Of a stretch of 8,771 nucleotides of DNA, positions 6,662 to 8,771 are shown piece by piece. The notes under the pieces are model-generated. The model had not been told where the DNA came from, searched no databases, and saw only the letters and a program-made list of their open reading frames with translations. The translations under genes and the position numbers were made by a program. Every line of letters begins with the position of its first letter. Within the stretch, counting starts at the first letter, position 1. Origin of the DNA: Acidobacteriota bacterium (GTDB lineage: Bacteria > Acidobacteriota > Polarisedimenticolia > QHYA01); contig QHYA01000216.1 of assembly GCA_003223995.1 (NCBI GenBank), positions 1 to 8,771 of the forward strand. The letters run 5' to 3'.

Positions 6662-7414
6662 ATGGACAAACCGGGCGAACGTTTCGTGCCGGACCTCCTG
6701 GAGAGGGGCGGTCCTCTCAGGGGAGCACCCCAGGCTCTCGACGCACGGCTCTTCTTGCAGCTCCACGTCTACACCGGATGCCTCGATGAGCCTGCGGTGG
6801 TGGAGGCCGTGCGCGCCAGCCGGCTCGAGGCGGTCGTGTATGCGGACGCGAACGATCCCCTCGGCGTGGGCGTCCTGCTGATGGCCGAGTCTCCGCAGTC
6901 CTTCGTCGAAGAGACGAGAGAGCTGCTCGCGGAGCAGCCTTTCCTCTCCCTGACGCGCCTTCCGGAGTTCACGATGATGGGACGAACCTACGCCACGGGC
7001 CGGGAGCCGGATCTCGAGGACTGGCTGCTGCGGAAGGCCAAGCGCGCCGCGCTCGATCCCGAGAACTCGTGGGCGCTCTGGTATCCGCTGCGGCGCATCG
7101 GCGCCTTCAACCGGCTGCCGAGAGAGGAACAGGGGAGGATCATGGCCGAGCACGCCACGATCGGTAGAGCATACGGCGAGGCGGGCCACGCCTTCGACAT
7201 CAGGCTCGAATGCCATGGCCTCGACCGCGACGACAACGAGTTCGTCATCGGGATCCTCGGGCCAAAGCTTCACGCCCTCTCGAAGCTGATCAAGGACATG
7301 CGCTCGACGCGGCACACCTCCGAGTTCATGCAGAAGATGGGGCCGTTCTTCGTCGGACGAGCCATCTATCAATCGCCCCTTCCAGCAGGGGCGCGTGCCC
7401 TGGCAGGCTCCTGA
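6662..7414 (+). CDS. Chlorite dismutase-family heme protein, likely coproheme decarboxylase-like
   Basis: A 250-residue soluble protein of the Cld/ChdC (HemQ) superfamily. In ChdC enzymes this fold decarboxylates coproheme III to heme b; true chlorite dismutases turn chlorite into chloride and oxygen. Diagnostic parts are WYPLRRIGAFNRLP (140-153), EHATIGRAYG (163-172), HGLDRDDNEFVIG (185-197), LIKDMRSTRHTSEF (209-222) and GPFFVGR (227-233). Tyr141 in the Tyr-Pro pair lines up with the ChdC catalytic Tyr, and His164 with the proximal heme ligand. The residue 13 after His164, usually Gln in Firmicutes ChdC or Arg in chlorite dismutase, is Ala177, with His176 beside it. The Tyr makes chlorite dismutase activity less likely. 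ATG 6662 has GAGGA 6 bases upstream. It follows the Fpg-like gene by 104 bases and meets sixA tail to tail 34 bases on. No other heme-synthesis gene is visible. Confidence 0.9.
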   Translation: MDKPGERFVPDLLERGGPLRGAPQALDARLFLQLHVYTGCLDEPAVVEAVRASRLEAVVYADANDPLGVGVLLMAESPQSFVEETRELLAEQPFLSLTRLPEFTMMGRTYATGREPDLEDWLLRKAKRAALDPENSWALWYPLRRIGAFNRLPREEQGRIMAEHATIGRAYGEAGHAFDIRLECHGLDRDDNEFVIGILGPKLHALSKLIKDMRSTRHTSEFMQKMGPFFVGRAIYQSPLPAGARALAGS

Positions 7415-7448
7415 GGTTCCGTCCGGCCGCTTCGCCCAGCGCTTCGGT

Positions 7449-8027
7449 CTATGGCAAGCCTTGCTCGGCGAGGGAAAGAAGCCTCGTCAGGGAGTAAACC
7501 TCTTTCAGCCTCGACCGTCGCGGGGGCACCTCGCCCAGTTCGAAGTGCACCAGCATTCCCTTCCCGAACGAGACCGCCGCCTCCTGCCCCATGAGATCGG
7601 CGCATAGCTCGCCCAGCAGGGGCTGGTGGCCGACCAGGAGCACGCGAAGAGGACCAGCGCGAGGCGTATCAGGTGTGTCCAGGAGGAAGAGGCTCGAAGC
7701 GACCGAGGGATAGACCTTTCGCAAGCTGGAATCGGGGAGAAGGGCGTCGGTCCGGGGAATCTCGCAGCGCGACCCGGTCTTCTCCCGAACGATTTCCGCT
7801 GTCTCGATTGCTCTCACCAACGGGCTCGACAGGATGAGTTCGAACTGCAACCCGAGCAGACTCATCGCCCGGGCCGCCTCGTTGATGCTCTCTCGCCCCC
7901 TGCCGCTGAGCGGCCGCCCGGCGTCCGTCCAGGCTGAGGCCTGCTCGGCCTCCCCGTGCCTGAGCAGGAACAGCTCCACGGGTCCACCGAAAACGCGTCG
8001 CTCCACGAGGCCGGCCTCACTCTCCAT
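7449..8027 (-). CDS. sixA: SixA-type phosphohistidine phosphatase
   Basis: A 192-residue histidine phosphatase resembling SixA, which removes phosphate from phosphohistidine on phosphotransfer proteins. LFLLRHGEAE holds the nucleophile His24 with Arg23. LSSPLVRAIETAE (66-78) gives the second phosphate-binding Arg at 72, and LLVGHQPLLGEL (130-141) the second catalytic His at 134. The core from residue 17 is the usual SixA size of about 160-175; the first 16 residues are extra. ATG 8027 has AAGGGG 5 bases upstream, so it is preferred. GTG at 7979, directly before ELFLLRHG, would give the typical family N-terminus and is a real alternative. It lies 46 bases after the carboxypeptidase-regulatory-like gene on the same strand, probably in one transcript. 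No histidine kinase or PTS partner is visible in the window. Small-molecule phosphatase activity cannot be excluded. Confidence 0.92.
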   Translation of the reverse strand: MESEAGLVERRVFGGPVELFLLRHGEAEQASAWTDAGRPLSGRGRESINEAARAMSLLGLQFELILSSPLVRAIETAEIVREKTGSRCEIPRTDALLPDSSLRKVYPSVASSLFLLDTPDTPRAGPLRVLLVGHQPLLGELCADLMGQEAAVSFGKGMLVHFELGEVPPRRSRLKEVYSLTRLLSLAEQGLP

Positions 8028-8073
8028 GAAGACCCCTTGCCGACTTCAGGCCGCGAGACTGCATGTCATCCTC

Positions 8074-8771
8074 TCATTTAGTGGTCAGTGTCAGCGACGC
8101 TCGCTTGCCGTCGAGGAGCTCAACCGATCCTTCGGCCTTTCCGCCGGTCCCTGAGGCCGCGCTCACCCTATAGGTCCCCTGGACGAGGTGCGGAAAGGCG
8201 ATCGTTCCGTCCGAGGCGGTCACTGTAGGCAGGCCGGTGAAGAGACGAAGCGTGGGCATCAAGGGGCCGAGGTCCACCCCTGAAGGATCCACGAGGGTGA
8301 CAGAAGCACCCGTGACGGGTCCGTTCTGTGCGTCCACGACCTTGACGATCAGAGAGCCGCCCGGCGGAAGTCGCAACTCGGCGGCTCCGTCGGCCTCAGG
8401 CGTCACGACGATGTCGCGGGCTGCCGTCGGAGCCAGGTCACGGGCGAAGGCCAGAAGGCCGTAAGAACCCTCCTTGACCCCCCCGACTGTCGCGGTACCG
8501 TCGACGCCGGTCATGACCCTCGAGTCGAGGGGCTTTCCCTCGGAGTCCAGCAGGAAGACCACGGTCTGGGCCAGGGGGCGCGCGTCGGAGTCGAGAACGC
8601 GGGCCAGGATCCTCCTCCCGGGGCGAAGCAGGAAGTCGGCAGAGCCTGCTCCGCTGCTTCCCACCGCCACTTTCTCGGCTGTCTCGCTGGCGAAACCCTC
8701 CTTGCTCGCGACGATGCGATATGTGCCGGGTGAGAGGTTGTCGATGTGATAGGAGCCGGCGGAGTCCGAGC
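8074..8771 (-). CDS. Carboxypeptidase-regulatory-like repeat protein (partial, 5' end off window)
   Basis: The frame is open from the window edge at 8771 to TGA 8076-8074 and shows the last 231 residues of a larger protein. It consists of beta-rich repeats of the carboxypeptidase regulatory-like / Ig-like type. Three turns carry the hallmark Gly-Thr/Ser-Tyr strand after an Asp-Gly or Asp-x-Ala-Gly: SDSAGSYHIDNLSPGTYRIV (1-20 of the visible part), GVDGTATVGGVKEGSYGLLAF (88-108, cited in part) and ASDGTIAFPHLVQGTYRVSA (185-204). GTG at 8670 could be mistaken for a start, but the repeat motif continues upstream of it in frame, so the gene runs off the window. Such domains are usually extracytoplasmic structural or adhesion modules; the signal peptide and any other domain would lie outside. 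The protein ends LTLTTK with no anchor or sorting motif. sixA follows 46 bases downstream. Confidence 0.87.
   Translation of the reverse strand, partial: SDSAGSYHIDNLSPGTYRIVASKEGFASETAEKVAVGSSGAGSADFLLRPGRRILARVLDSDARPLAQTVVFLLDSEGKPLDSRVMTGVDGTATVGGVKEGSYGLLAFARDLAPTAARDIVVTPEADGAAELRLPPGGSLIVKVVDAQNGPVTGASVTLVDPSGVDLGPLMPTLRLFTGLPTVTASDGTIAFPHLVQGTYRVSAASGTGGKAEGSVELLDGKRASLTLTTK

Noticed and set aside
8668..8670. GTG as the start of the carboxypeptidase-regulatory-like gene
   Set aside because: The same frame upstream encodes another clear repeat turn (GSYHIDNLSPGTYRI), so the gene continues past the window edge.

Overview
This is a GC-rich, gene-dense stretch of bacterial chromosome with no RNA gene, insertion sequence, CRISPR array or gap of more than about 130 bases between genes. 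The protein types (carboxypeptidase-regulatory-like repeat protein, very large GH13 protein, AlkZ-like winged-helix protein, Fpg-like glycosylase with a YCARCQTGG zinc finger, ChdC-like protein) suggest an uncultured lineage such as Acidobacteriota or Myxococcota. That placement rests on general familiarity only.

Layout. Bases 1-64 may hold the tail of a plus-strand gene, followed by a small hairpin. A minus-strand block covers 112-5519. Read in transcription order it holds a histidine phosphatase (5519-4851), a 1173-residue GH13 alpha-amylase-family protein (4775-1254), and an AlkZ-like winged-helix protein (about 1121-112) whose N-terminus looks damaged. At 5520-5636 a divergent intergenic region separates this block from a plus-strand pair: an Fpg/Nei-type DNA glycosylase (5637-6557) and a chlorite dismutase/coproheme decarboxylase-like protein (6662-7414). 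The pair runs convergently into a second minus-strand block, in which a carboxypeptidase-regulatory-like repeat protein (cut by the window edge) is followed by a SixA-type phosphohistidine phosphatase (8027-7449).

How the genes may work together. The clearest functional pairing is the histidine phosphatase with the GH13 protein, 75 bases apart on one strand. A sugar-phosphate substrate would make sense, but this is inference. The Fpg-like glycosylase (base excision repair) and the ChdC-like protein (heme metabolism) share a direction but no obvious pathway. The most useful second-look items are four. The AlkZ-like gene has an apparent deletion with a frameshift. The GH13 protein has Pro in place of the usual His in conserved region IV and carries long non-catalytic flanks. 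Genes that appear to head transcripts have a TAnnnT box 8-9 bases before the start codon, which hints at leaderless transcription. The ChdC-like protein keeps the catalytic Tyr and heme-ligand His but lacks the usual distal Gln. I see no convincing evidence of a wholly new multi-gene system.
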